Positions 16,840-24,731 of a stretch of DNA of 64,000 bases are shown here, piece after piece (within the stretch, counting starts at the first letter, position 1; each line of letters opens with the position of its first letter). The stretch lies in the NCBI RefSeq assembly GCF_040882075.1, contig NZ_JBBEBZ010000175.1, positions 4,586 to 68,585 on the forward strand. The letters run 5' to 3'. This stretch comes from Nitriliruptor sp040882075 (GTDB lineage: Bacteria > Actinomycetota > Nitriliruptoria > Nitriliruptorales > Nitriliruptoraceae). A program made the position numbers and the translations under genes. The notes beneath the pieces are model-generated. The model saw only the letters and a program-made list of their open reading frames with translations. It was not told the origin of the DNA and did no database searches.

Positions 16840-17193
16840 TCAGTCCCAGACACGGTCGAGGCGCCAACGCTCGCCGCGTCGCACCAGCTCGTAGACCCCA
16901 CGCGTCGGCCGGCCGTTCTGCGCTTCCACGCGCCACAGGTCGGTGCGTTCGATCTGGACCGGTGCGCCGTCGGGACGACGCCACCAGCCCTCGTCCTCGC
17001 GCCAGTGTCCGAGCACCTGCAGCACGACGTAGGAACGTCCCCGCCAGCGGAACGACGTCGGCGCCCCCGCACCGCGCGGATCGGCGTCGACCTCGTCTCC
17101 ATCAGCCGTGCCGACCACCACCTCATCGAGGTCCTCGCGGTACCGCTTCGTCACCTCCCTCACCACCTCTCTCGTCACCTGGGAACCGAACAT
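16840..17193 (-). CDS. DUF6504 protein, DnaE2 operon partner
   Basis: A 117-residue protein: a YREDLDEVVVG start, a core FRWRGRSYVVLQVLGHWRED, then WRVEA and GVYELV, ending WRLDRVWD, the pattern of DUF6504 proteins commonly linked to actinobacterial DnaE2/DinB genes. The listed ATG (17193) sits inside the LexA operator, so either the transcript is leaderless or translation starts further in, for example GTG 17178. It precedes dnaE2 with a three-base gap. A role in translesion synthesis is inferred from context only. Confidence 0.8.
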   Translation of the reverse strand: MFGSQVTREVVREVTKRYREDLDEVVVGTADGDEVDADPRGAGAPTSFRWRGRSYVVLQVLGHWREDEGWWRRPDGAPVQIERTDLWRVEAQNGRPTRGVYELVRRGERWRLDRVWD

Positions 17194-17200
17194 GTGTTCG
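17187..17200. promoter_or_regulatory. LexA (SOS) box of the DUF6504-dnaE2 operon
   Basis: CGAACATGTGTTCG is a perfect GAAC-N4-GTTC dyad with flanking C/G. It overlaps the annotated DUF6504 ATG, so repressor binding would block transcription start or early elongation. Confidence 0.85.
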
Positions 17201-17295
17201 AGTAGGCAACGTACGACGGTGATGGGACACCTCGCCAGCGCAGCCCCTCGCTCGGCCGGCCACCGCGCGGCAGACAGGTCCCCACGCCCGGTCGG

Positions 17296-18318
17296 TCAGC
17301 CGTCCGCGACATCCTCGGAGCCCGCCCCGTCCTCGACGGCCTCGGTCTCAGCCGCCTCGGCCGCCTCCGCTGCTCGGCGCGCCGCAGCCCGGGCCAGGAG
17401 GTCCTCCGCCGCGGCCTGCGCGATCTGCTCGATGGGCTCGCCCGTCACCACCAGCGCGTTCCAGGACCGCAACGCCGCGGTGGTGAGCTCATCCCCGAAG
17501 GGCGCGAGCGCCGCCGCGATCTCCGGTCGTTCCTCGAGGACCTCCTCGCGGACCTGCACGGCCGGCACGAACGCGGGGAAGACCTCGAGGTCGTCGACCA
17601 ACACCTGCAGGCCGGCAGCCCCGGCCTCGCCGTCGGTCGTGGTGGTCAGGCCAGCGAGGCAGTCACCGGCGAGGACCCCACGCACCGCCTCCTCGGGTGA
17701 CGCCGCGAGGAAGGGCTGGTCGGCGCGGACGAGGTAGGCGTCGAGCACGGCGCGTAGACCGTCGCTGCGGGACCCGAACTCGCGGTCGACGCAGACGCTC
17801 GCCTCCGGACGCTCGGACAGCCGGGCTGCCAGCTGCGACACCGTCCGGAGATCCGCGTCCGGCGAGGGCGGTCCCGCGACGGCCAGCGCGAAGGTCGCGT
17901 TCGCCGGTGGTCCGTCCGGCCCCTCGACGAAGCGGGGCGGCAACCACACGATGCCCCGGCGCTGACCGTCGGCGCGGACCGGTGCGAAGCTCGCCTGGGG
18001 GTCGCCGGGCGGATCGGCCCGTCCGAGGGTCTCGAGCCACGCCTCGCCGGTGTAGCCCGGCCGCACATCGGCGGCCCCGAGCTCGAGCGCCTGCTGTCCG
18101 TCGCGCGCGTCCGCGTACGGCCGCACCTCGGCCTCGACCTCCACCGCCTCGAGCAACGCCACCAGCACGTGGGCCAGCAACCGCCCCTCGGCGTCACCGC
18201 TGGCGGCGACCCGGACCGCCTGCACGTCGGGTGGCAGATCACTCCCGGTGCAGCCGGACACGACGACGGCAGCCACGCACAGCGCGGTCACGAGGGTCCG
18301 GAGCGGGGAGCGGTCCAC
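17296..18318 (-). CDS. Glycine betaine/osmoprotectant-type ABC transporter substrate-binding lipoprotein
   Basis: GTG 18318 starts a lipoprotein signal ending VVVSGC-TGSD. The 340-residue product resembles the OpuAC/ProX class: VRVAASGDAEGRLLAHVLVALLEA, then an LELGAADVRPGYTGEAWLETLG segment equivalent to the ligand-pocket YTG region, and a hinge before LQVLVDDLEVFPAFVPAVQVREEVLEERPEI. The Ala/Glu-rich tail is extra. No permease or ATPase gene is adjacent, so it may be an orphan binding protein. The ligand is uncertain. Confidence 0.72.
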   Translation of the reverse strand: MDRSPLRTLVTALCVAAVVVSGCTGSDLPPDVQAVRVAASGDAEGRLLAHVLVALLEAVEVEAEVRPYADARDGQQALELGAADVRPGYTGEAWLETLGRADPPGDPQASFAPVRADGQRRGIVWLPPRFVEGPDGPPANATFALAVAGPPSPDADLRTVSQLAARLSERPEASVCVDREFGSRSDGLRAVLDAYLVRADQPFLAASPEEAVRGVLAGDCLAGLTTTTDGEAGAAGLQVLVDDLEVFPAFVPAVQVREEVLEERPEIAAALAPFGDELTTAALRSWNALVVTGEPIEQIAQAAAEDLLARAAARRAAEAAEAAETEAVEDGAGSEDVADG

Positions 18319-18458
18319 GGCACGAGGCTGCCACAGCCGGGGCCGACCCGCCGACCAGCCCACCGCAACGTGCCCACCGCCGCGGCGGCGTCCTCTACCC
18401 TCCGCGGTCCCGCTCCGCACCGCACACCGTCCCCGTTCCCGTCCCGACCGGAGTCCCG

Positions 18459-19442
18459 ATGCGTCGCCCCGCGCTCCGCCGTGCCCCCGCTGCCCTCGCA
18501 GCGCTCGCGCTGATCGCGACCGCCTGCGCGACCGGTGGTGACGACCCCGTCGACGAGCCGACGGACGCGGCGGCACCGGACGAGCCGCTCGCGATCCTCA
18601 TCGCCAGCTACGACATCGCGGTCGGTGAGGATCGGCGGTTGCTCGCGGGGATCCTGACCGGCGACGCGGTCCAGCTCGCCTTCGGCGAGGCGACCTTCGA
18701 GCTCGGCTACCTCGGGGACGAAGCGGCCGGCGAGGCGGAGCTCGTCGACGACGTGACCGCCCGGTACCTGCCGGTGCTCGGCCTCGAGCCCGAGATCGAG
18801 CCCACCGAGCGTGCGACCGTGCTCGTCGGGGAGCCCGGGACCGGGGTCTACGAGGCCGCCGTCGACCTGCCCGAACCCGGCTGGTACGGGCTGCGCGTCT
18901 CGATCGACCTCGACGACGGGACCACCCGCCAGGGCCAAGCCACCTTCGAGGTGCTCCCGGAGACCGAGGTCCACGACGTCGGCGACGAGGCACCGCGCAG
19001 CGAGAACCTCACGATCGCGGACGTGGAGGCCGGCGAGGTCCCACCCGTCGCCGTCGACTCGCGCGCCCAGGGTGAGGACGACGAGGTCCCCGACGCGCTC
19101 CTCCACGACTCGACCATCGCGGCCTCGCTGGACGAGGGGATGCCGGTCGTGGTCATCCTGTCGACACCGACCTACTGCGTCAGCACGTTCTGTGGCCCGC
19201 TCACCTCGGAGCTGGCCACGGTCGCCGAGCGCTACGAGGACGTGGCCGATTTCGTCCACATCGAGGTGTGGCGGGACTTCGAGGCGACCGAGCTGAACGA
19301 GGCCGCGGCCGAGTGGATCCAGACCGAGGCCGGCGGCAACGAACCGTGGGTCTTCCTCGTCGACGGCGACGGGATCATCCAGGCGCGCTGGGACAACGTC
19401 CTCGACGTGGACGACCTCGAGTCCCGCCTGGCCGCCCTCTGA
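18459..19442 (+). CDS. Lipoprotein with C-terminal thioredoxin-like domain
   Basis: The ATG at 18459 starts a 327-residue protein with lipobox LIATAC-ATGG, an extracytoplasmic beta-sandwich-like region (about 40-170) and a thioredoxin-fold domain with PVVVILSTPTYCVSTFCGPL (a Cys-x4-Cys pair, not the classical CxxC), then VAERYEDVADFVHIEVWRD and EPWVFLVDGDGIIQARWDN. Similar domains occur in SCO/TlpA-like redox or copper-site assembly proteins. The substrate is unknown. It is transcribed divergently from the binding-protein gene. Confidence 0.75.
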   Translation: MRRPALRRAPAALAALALIATACATGGDDPVDEPTDAAAPDEPLAILIASYDIAVGEDRRLLAGILTGDAVQLAFGEATFELGYLGDEAAGEAELVDDVTARYLPVLGLEPEIEPTERATVLVGEPGTGVYEAAVDLPEPGWYGLRVSIDLDDGTTRQGQATFEVLPETEVHDVGDEAPRSENLTIADVEAGEVPPVAVDSRAQGEDDEVPDALLHDSTIAASLDEGMPVVVILSTPTYCVSTFCGPLTSELATVAERYEDVADFVHIEVWRDFEATELNEAAAEWIQTEAGGNEPWVFLVDGDGIIQARWDNVLDVDDLESRLAAL

Positions 19443-19557
19443 CCGACGCACTGCGCGTCAGCGTCGGCCCCCGTGTGATCTGCGTTGGGAAGAAGCCACG
19501 CCCCCACCGTGGCAACATGAGGCGTTATCGCGTGGTTCGCGGACGCCTGAACGAACC

Positions 19558-19585
19558 TTGGGCCTGCCGTATCACGCGTGATACT
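19558..19585 (+). promoter_or_regulatory. Promoter and palindromic operator of the Phd/VapC-like module
   Basis: The perfect 16-base palindrome GTATCACGCGTGATAC (19569-19584) overlaps a likely -10 (GATACT, 19580-19585), with TTGGGC 16 bases before it as -35. It lies 10 bases before the antitoxin ATG and is well placed for autorepression by the antitoxin. Confidence 0.75.
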
Positions 19586-19594
19586 GTTGGGTGC

Positions 19595-19837
19595 ATGAGC
19601 GCACCCGAGGTCAGCATCCGCGAGCTCCGCAACCACGGCGGGGAGGTGGTCGATCGTGTCGCGGCCGGCGAACGGCTCACCGTGACCCGATCGGGCAAAC
19701 CGGTCGCTGAGCTTCACCCGGTGGGTCGACCCAGCGTGAAGGCCGAGGTCCTGCTCGAACGGTGGCGTCGGCTCCCTCGTCTCGATCCTGGCCAGCTGCG
19801 TGAGGATGTCGACGGGCTCCTGGACCCGTCGCTGTGA
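19595..19837 (+). CDS. Type II antitoxin, Phd/YefM family
   Basis: An 80-residue protein with the family's N-terminal DNA-binding fold: VSIRELRNHGGEVVDRVAAGERLTVTRSGKPVAEL. The C-terminal tail (about 50-80) is the toxin-neutralising part. Its stop overlaps the start of the PIN toxin by four bases (GTGA). It probably binds the palindrome just upstream. Confidence 0.92.
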   Translation: MSAPEVSIRELRNHGGEVVDRVAAGERLTVTRSGKPVAELHPVGRPSVKAEVLLERWRRLPRLDPGQLREDVDGLLDPSL

Positions 19838-20262
19838 CGAGACCGCAGGAGCGTCCGTCACGCGGTCTGCTGGACACGAACACGCTGATCCTGTTGCCGT
19901 TGCTCCGGGACGCCACAGCGCTGCCCGGCGAGCCGCTCATCTCGACCATCACGTTGGCAGAGCTGTCGGTCGGTCCCCTCGTCGCTCGCACGGAGTCAGA
20001 GCGCGCCGCGCGACAGGCTCACCTGCAACAGGCTGAAGCCGACTTCGACCCGCTCCCCTTCGATGCGGCTGCGGCTCGCGCGTTCGGCCAGGTCGCGGCT
20101 TCGCTGCGCCGGGCCGGACGGAAGCCTGCAGCGCGGTCCTACGACGCCATGATCGCTGCGGTGGCGGTCGTGAACGACCTCCCGCTCTACACCTGCAACC
20201 CCGACGATTTCGCTGCCATCGAGCAGCTCGATGTCATCGACGTCCCCCACCCCGACGCGTGA
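19834..20262 (+). CDS. vapC: Type II toxin, PIN-domain ribonuclease (VapC-like)
   Basis: A 142-residue PIN-domain protein translated from GTG 19834, coupled to the antitoxin. The acidic metal site is complete: Asp14 (LLDTNTLI), Glu43 (TLAELSVG), Asp104 (SYDAMIAAVAV) and Asp124/125 (CNPDDF). Family members cut specific tRNA or rRNA loops under stress. An intact active site suggests a functional toxin. Confidence 0.92.
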   Translation: MTRPQERPSRGLLDTNTLILLPLLRDATALPGEPLISTITLAELSVGPLVARTESERAARQAHLQQAEADFDPLPFDAAAARAFGQVAASLRRAGRKPAARSYDAMIAAVAVVNDLPLYTCNPDDFAAIEQLDVIDVPHPDA

Positions 20263-20359
20263 CCTCGCTGCTGCTCGAGAGCGTCGACGGACCCCTGCCG
20301 TGCCACCGCGCAGATACGCCCGGATCGTCCAACACGTCTGCGCATCGGTTGCGAGGGCA

Positions 20360-20390
20360 TCTCGGAGTCGTCTGACGTTCCGTGATACAT
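20360..20390 (+). promoter_or_regulatory. Promoter of the RHH/MazF-like module
   Basis: TGATACAT at 20383-20390 is an extended -10 candidate 10 bases before the antitoxin ATG (20398). It shares the CGTGATAC core with the first module's operator. The -35 is weak. Confidence 0.45.
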
Positions 20391-20397
20391 TCGTCGC

Positions 20398-20637
20398 ATG
20401 AGCGATCTCATCTCCGTACGACTCGACGAGGACGCACGGCGCGCCCTCGCCGAGCTCGAGGCCACCGGTCTGTCACGCTCGGAGGCGGTCCGACGTAGCC
20501 TGGTCGCGGCTGCCCTGCGGCTACGCGACCGGCAGCGCCTCGTCGACGAGGTAGCTGAACTCGCCACAGACGAGGCCGATCGTGCCGAGGCAGCCGAGGT
20601 CGCGGCGCTGATGGAGGATCTTCGTGCGCCGGGGTGA
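20398..20637 (+). CDS. Ribbon-helix-helix antitoxin (CopG/MazE-like)
   Basis: A 79-residue protein with an N-terminal RHH fold (LISVRLDEDARRALAELEATGLSRSEAVRRSLV) and an acidic alpha-helical C-terminus (VAELATDEADRAEAAEVAALMEDL) that would wrap the toxin. It overlaps the toxin gene by 14 bases. Confidence 0.9.
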   Translation: MSDLISVRLDEDARRALAELEATGLSRSEAVRRSLVAAALRLRDRQRLVDEVAELATDEADRAEAAEVAALMEDLRAPG

Positions 20638-20941
20638 CGTCTTCCGGCTGCGCCTGGGACGTCGCCAGGGGCACGAGCAGTCCGGCGTCCGCTACGGCGT
20701 CATCGTGCAGTCCGACGCGTTGATGCGGTTGTCGACGGTGCTCATCGCCCCGACCTCGACGGCCGCCCGAGGGGCCTCGTTCCGACCCGAGATCGAGATC
20801 GACGGCACCATCACACGCGTGCTGGTGGAGCAGACCGGCGCCGTCGACGTGAGCAGGCTCGGCGACCAGCACGGACACCTCACGCCCGAGGAACAGTGGG
20901 GGGTCGATCTCGCCCTCGAGACGGTCTTCGACCTTCAGTAG
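20624..20941 (+). CDS. mazF: Type II toxin, MazF/PemK family endoribonuclease
   Basis: The 105-residue product from GTG 20624 has the MazF barrel: RRGDVFRLRLGRRQGHEQSGVRYGVIVQSD, then STVLIAPTSTAARGASFRPEIEIDG, and VLVEQTGAVDVSRLG. The Arg in the first loop and the Thr/Ser in APTST are the usual catalytic positions. It should cleave mRNA at short motifs when freed from its antitoxin. Confidence 0.9.
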   Translation: MRRGDVFRLRLGRRQGHEQSGVRYGVIVQSDALMRLSTVLIAPTSTAARGASFRPEIEIDGTITRVLVEQTGAVDVSRLGDQHGHLTPEEQWGVDLALETVFDLQ

Positions 20942-21074
20942 AGAACGCCCGTTGGTCCAGCCGCGTGCGGCGGTTCGCAGGTCCGAGGAGGTCAGGTTCC
21001 GCGAGCAGGGCCTGGACGCCGAACCCGTGGTCCTCGGTGATCGCCGTCACCCCGACGCCCGGTATCGCGGTCAC
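20880..21074 (-). CDS. Possible small ORF coupled to the upstream membrane protein
   Basis: A 64-codon frame whose ATG overlaps the stop of the upstream membrane-protein gene by four bases (ATGA), typical of coupled genes. The product (GVGVTAITEDHGFGVQALLAEPDLLGPANRRTRL...) matches no family I know and overlaps the 3' end of the mazF-like gene on the other strand. It may be the remnant of a longer gene. Confidence 0.3.
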   Translation of the reverse strand: MTAIPGVGVTAITEDHGFGVQALLAEPDLLGPANRRTRLDQRAFSTEGRRPSRGRDRPPTVPRA

Positions 21075-21457
21075 GGGGCCGACTTCTCCTCAACGAGATC
21101 GCGGGGGGGCGGTCGGCGACGTCCGGCCAACTGGGGTGGGAGCAGCGACACGTCGGAGCCCGCGAGCCGTTCGCCCTGCTCGCCCGCGGCGAGCATCCCC
21201 CGGGCCGCTGACCCGCCGACGATCACGACCTCCACGGCGAACGCCGCGAACAGCCCGAACCCCGCGAGCTCGGCGAGCAGCGCCACCGACCACCCCGCAC
21301 CGAGCGCACCGACGATCGTCCACCCGAGCAGCACGAGGACGGCGATGATCGACAGGGAGCGCCGCAGGCGCCGGATCGTCCGCGCGAAGTCGACGACCGG
21401 TGGTCGGCCGGGTGCGGCGTCGACCGCGTGCTCCGGCACAGCGTCGGACTCGGACAC
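21071..21457 (-). CDS. Two-helix membrane protein, unknown
   Basis: The 128-residue product from GTG 21457 has an N-terminal cytosolic part, two membrane helices (SIIAVLVLLGWTIVGALG and VALLAELAGFGLFAAFAVEVVIVG) and a basic C-terminus (QLAGRRRPPPRDLVEEK). No catalytic motifs. Function unknown. Confidence 0.65.
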   Translation of the reverse strand: MSESDAVPEHAVDAAPGRPPVVDFARTIRRLRRSLSIIAVLVLLGWTIVGALGAGWSVALLAELAGFGLFAAFAVEVVIVGGSAARGMLAAGEQGERLAGSDVSLLPPQLAGRRRPPPRDLVEEKSAP

Positions 21458-21576
21458 GGTGGTGGCTCCCCGGGGTCGGCGACCCCCGAACCCTCCGGAG
21501 GTCGCCGGGGACGGTACCGCTCGGTCAGCTGCGATCGAACGACGGGCCGGTGATCGGACCGCCACCCCCACGACAG

Positions 21577-21930
21577 CTACAGGTCGGGTGCGGCGAGGTC
21601 GAGCCGCAGCGTGGACGCGATCCGCAGCACCTCGCCTCGGACGGCCGCCGCGTCGGCTGGGACGACCACGTCGGTGCCCGGGTAGAGCTCGGCCGTGGTC
21701 TCGTCGGTGACCGAGAGCTGCCACCCCCGGGCGGCGACGTACTCACCCCACGCGAACGACCAGGACAGCAGCAGACGGTCGTCATCGCGGTCGTGCACCG
21801 CGAAACGCAGGAACCGGTTGTAGGCCAGCGCCCACATCCGGCCGCCCCGCCGCGAGACCCCGGCGAGCCGGAACCCGAGCTGTTCGAGCTCGTCATCGAG
21901 GGTCGCGCCGCCCTCAGCCTGGTCGCTCAC
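21577..21930 (-). CDS. Small cytosolic protein of unknown function
   Basis: A 117-residue protein starting from GTG 21930. It has alternating acidic and hydrophobic stretches (DDELEQLGFRLAGVSRRGGRMWALAYNRFLRFAVHDRDDDRLLLSWSFAWGEYV), suggesting a mixed alpha/beta fold without membrane segments. Codon bias supports coding. No family recognised. Confidence 0.6.
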   Translation of the reverse strand: MSDQAEGGATLDDELEQLGFRLAGVSRRGGRMWALAYNRFLRFAVHDRDDDRLLLSWSFAWGEYVAARGWQLSVTDETTAELYPGTDVVVPADAAAVRGEVLRIASTLRLDLAAPDL

Positions 21931-22024
21931 CGTCGCCGCTCCATCGCAGGTACCCACCGCTGGTCGCGGACGGTACCGGGGCACCTGCTCGCTCTCGACG
22001 GTCAGGCCCGTACCCTCCCCCGCC

Positions 22025-22495
22025 GTGCGCTCCCGTCCCGTTCGTCTCCCGCTCACCCTGGCCGTCGTCCTGGCCGTGGGCGCGGCAGCGTGCTCCGGCA
22101 CGGGCGAGCTCCGCGACGAACTCGAGGAGCTCCGTGCCGAACAGGCCGCCCACCTCGACGAGGAACGAGCCCTGCGGGGACGGGTCGAGGAGCTCGAGGA
22201 GTCGGTCGCCGTCCTCATCCCGCCGGCCTCCGCGGCGGGCGATGACCCGCTCGCCGACCTCGAGGAGGCGCTCGCGGAGCTCGAGGACCGCGTCACCGAG
22301 CTCGACGAGAGCACCGCGAGCAGCGACGAGGCCGCCGCCGCAGCCCGCGACGCCGCGGATGCCGCCGCCTCCGACCTGCGCGCGACCCTCGACGAGGTGC
22401 GCGGCTCCACCGAGCAGGTACGTGGTGAGCTCGAGGAGCTGCGGACCCTCTACGAGACCCTCCGCGACCGGGTGGACCGGATGCAGTCCGGGTGA
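22025..22495 (+). CDS. Coiled-coil lipoprotein
   Basis: The GTG at 22025 starts a lipoprotein signal with lipobox VGAAAC-SGTG. The remaining ~130 residues are almost wholly heptad-rich (ELRDELEELRAEQAAHLDEE..., DLRATLDEVRGSTEQVRGELEELRTLYETLRDRV). It probably forms a rod at the outer face of the membrane. Its place just before the PASTA kinase suggests, without proof, a cell-envelope role. Confidence 0.75.
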   Translation: MRSRPVRLPLTLAVVLAVGAAACSGTGELRDELEELRAEQAAHLDEERALRGRVEELEESVAVLIPPASAAGDDPLADLEEALAELEDRVTELDESTASSDEAAAAARDAADAAASDLRATLDEVRGSTEQVRGELEELRTLYETLRDRVDRMQSG

Positions 22496-22597
22496 TCGAC
22501 CACCGACGGCGGCACCGGTACGTCCTGGATGCGGACCGCCGCCTCCACGGTCGATCCGCGGTGCTCCCCTACCCTCGGTGAGGTGAAGGAGACGCCG

Positions 22598-24730
22598 GTG
22601 GGCACCCACACCGCGACCGGACCATCGACGCCGATGCGCGTCGGTGGTCGCTACGTGTTGCGCGGCGTGCTCGGCCGCGGGGGCATGGCGACCGTCCACC
22701 GCGCCCGCGACGAGGTCCTCGACCGCGACGTGGCCGTCAAGCTGCTCCACGCCCACCTCGCCACCGACCCGGCGTTCCTCGACCGGTTCCGCCGTGAAGC
22801 CCGGGCTGCAGCCGCGCTGTCCCACCCGAACGTCGTCGCGGTCCACGACTGGGGCGAGACCGAGGACGGGCCGTTCCTCGTGCTGCAGCTGATCGAGGGA
22901 CCCTCGCTGCGCGCGGTCCTACGTCACCGACGGCGGCTGCACCCCGAGGAGGCCGTCACGGTGCTCGGACCGGCGGCCGCGGGCCTCGGCGCCGCGCACG
23001 CCGCCGGTCTCGTGCACCGGGACGTGAAGCCGGAGAACCTGCTGCTCGGTCTGGACGGCACCGTCCGCGTCACCGACTTCGGCCTGGCGCGCGCCGCCGC
23101 GAGCGCCACCTCCACCTTCGGCACCGACGTGCTCGTCGGCAGCCCGCACTACCTGTCCCCCGAGGCGGTCCGGGGCGAACCCCTCGATCCCCGCGCCGAC
23201 GTGTACGCGCTCGGTGTGGTGCTGTACGAGGCGCTCACCGGCCGACCTCCGTTCGAGGCCGACACCCCATTCGCCACCGCGGTGCAGCACACCTCGTCGC
23301 GTGTGCCGGCACCGTCGGTGGTCGAACGGGGGGTGCCCGCCGCGCTCGACGAGGTGGTCCGGCGCGCCACGCACCCGGACCGCGACCAGCGCTACGCGGA
23401 CGCCGCGGCCTTCGGTGCGGCGCTGACCGCGGCCGCACCGGCCAGCAGCGCTCCCCTGCCCGCGCTCTTCGCCGACGACACCTCGGTGGACCTCGACGCT
23501 CGCGGGGGCACCGCCGTGCTCGGCCCGGAGGCGCACGACACGACCATCTCCGGCGCACCGCTCCTGCCGCCCCCACCCTCGACACCGTCGGTCGCCTGGG
23601 ACGCGGATGGAGCCCAGCTGTGGCCGCCACCCCTCCCCCCCGGCGCCCGGGACGCGGACGACGACGGCGCTGCGGACGAGGACGGGTCGGGGGACGGACC
23701 GGTGGCGTGGCTCGGCGACCTGACCGACGGCGAGGACGACGAACTCGACGGGGACGACGAAGGTGACGACGAAGGTGACGACGAAGGTGACGACGCAGCC
23801 CTCAGCGGGGACCGTCCACGCCGCCGCTGGCTGGTCGCGCTCCTGGTGATCGTGGGCGCGCTGGCCGCATCAGCGCTCGGTGGGTACCTGCTCTGGGACC
23901 GGGTGCTCGCGCCGATCGTCGCCGTGCCCGCCGTGGTGGGCGCTCCGCTCGACAGCGCGGTCGATGCGCTCGAGGCGGACGGGTTCACCGTCGCCGTCGA
24001 GGACGATCGGCCCTTCGACCTCGAGGTCCCCGCCGGGCACGTGCTCTCCCAGGATCCGCCCACCGCGGCCGAGATCCGCCAGGGACGGACCGTCACGCTC
24101 GTGGTGTCCGCCGGTCCGCGCCAGGTCACGGTGCCGGACCTCGCCGAGGCGTCCCCGGACGAGGCCGAGGAGCGGTTGGTCGACCTCGGGTTGCGTGTGG
24201 GTGAGGTCCGCGAAGCTCACGACGAGCAGGTCGCGTCGGGTGCCATCGTCACGACCGATCCCCCCGTCGGCGAAGTGCTGGACGAGGCCTCGACCGTCGA
24301 TCTGGTGGTCAGCGCTGGCCCGGCGCCGCGCGAGGTCCCCGATCTGTCCGGCAGCACCCTCGCCGAGGCACAGGAGGCGCTGCGCGGGCTGCGGCTCGAA
24401 GACGAGGTGGCGGGCCGCGAGTACTCCTCCGCTCCGGAGGGCACGGTCATCGGTCAGAGCCCGTCGGCGGGCGACGAGGTGGCGCGCGGCAGCACGGTGC
24501 AGGTGACGCTGTCCGACGGACCGGCGCCGATCGAGGTCCCGAACGTGCGCGGCCAGCTGCGGGCCGAGGCGGTCGCCACGCTCGAGGGGCTCGGCTTCGT
24601 GGTCGAGGTCGAGACCCGTGGTGGCGTCGGCGCGTTCTTCAACCCGGGACGGGTGTTCGAGCAGGATCCGGGCCCGGGCGCCGAGCGGTTCCCGGGCGAC
24701 AGCGTGTTGCTGTACGCCTACGAGGACTGA
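22598..24730 (+). CDS. PASTA-domain serine/threonine protein kinase (PknB-like)
   Basis: GTG 22598 was chosen for its AAGGAG site six bases upstream. The 710-residue protein has a Hanks-type kinase domain (glycine loop GRGGMATV at 26-33, Lys48, HRDVKPEN with Asp142, DFG Asp160), a long acidic juxtamembrane linker with a GDDE tandem repeat, a membrane helix at about 408-432 and four extracellular PASTA repeats that sense muropeptides or lipid II. This matches actinobacterial kinases controlling division and wall synthesis. The usual partners (FtsW/RodA, PBP, phosphatase) are not adjacent. Confidence 0.95.
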   Translation: MGTHTATGPSTPMRVGGRYVLRGVLGRGGMATVHRARDEVLDRDVAVKLLHAHLATDPAFLDRFRREARAAAALSHPNVVAVHDWGETEDGPFLVLQLIEGPSLRAVLRHRRRLHPEEAVTVLGPAAAGLGAAHAAGLVHRDVKPENLLLGLDGTVRVTDFGLARAAASATSTFGTDVLVGSPHYLSPEAVRGEPLDPRADVYALGVVLYEALTGRPPFEADTPFATAVQHTSSRVPAPSVVERGVPAALDEVVRRATHPDRDQRYADAAAFGAALTAAAPASSAPLPALFADDTSVDLDARGGTAVLGPEAHDTTISGAPLLPPPPSTPSVAWDADGAQLWPPPLPPGARDADDDGAADEDGSGDGPVAWLGDLTDGEDDELDGDDEGDDEGDDEGDDAALSGDRPRRRWLVALLVIVGALAASALGGYLLWDRVLAPIVAVPAVVGAPLDSAVDALEADGFTVAVEDDRPFDLEVPAGHVLSQDPPTAAEIRQGRTVTLVVSAGPRQVTVPDLAEASPDEAEERLVDLGLRVGEVREAHDEQVASGAIVTTDPPVGEVLDEASTVDLVVSAGPAPREVPDLSGSTLAEAQEALRGLRLEDEVAGREYSSAPEGTVIGQSPSAGDEVARGSTVQVTLSDGPAPIEVPNVRGQLRAEAVATLEGLGFVVEVETRGGVGAFFNPGRVFEQDPGPGAERFPGDSVLLYAYED
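23754..23792 (+). repeat. 12-base tandem repeat inside the kinase linker
   Basis: The unit GACGACGAAGGT is present about three and a half times in frame, encoding GDDE repeats in the acidic cytoplasmic linker. Such runs change length by replication slippage without breaking the frame. Confidence 0.85.
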
Positions 24731-24731
24731 T

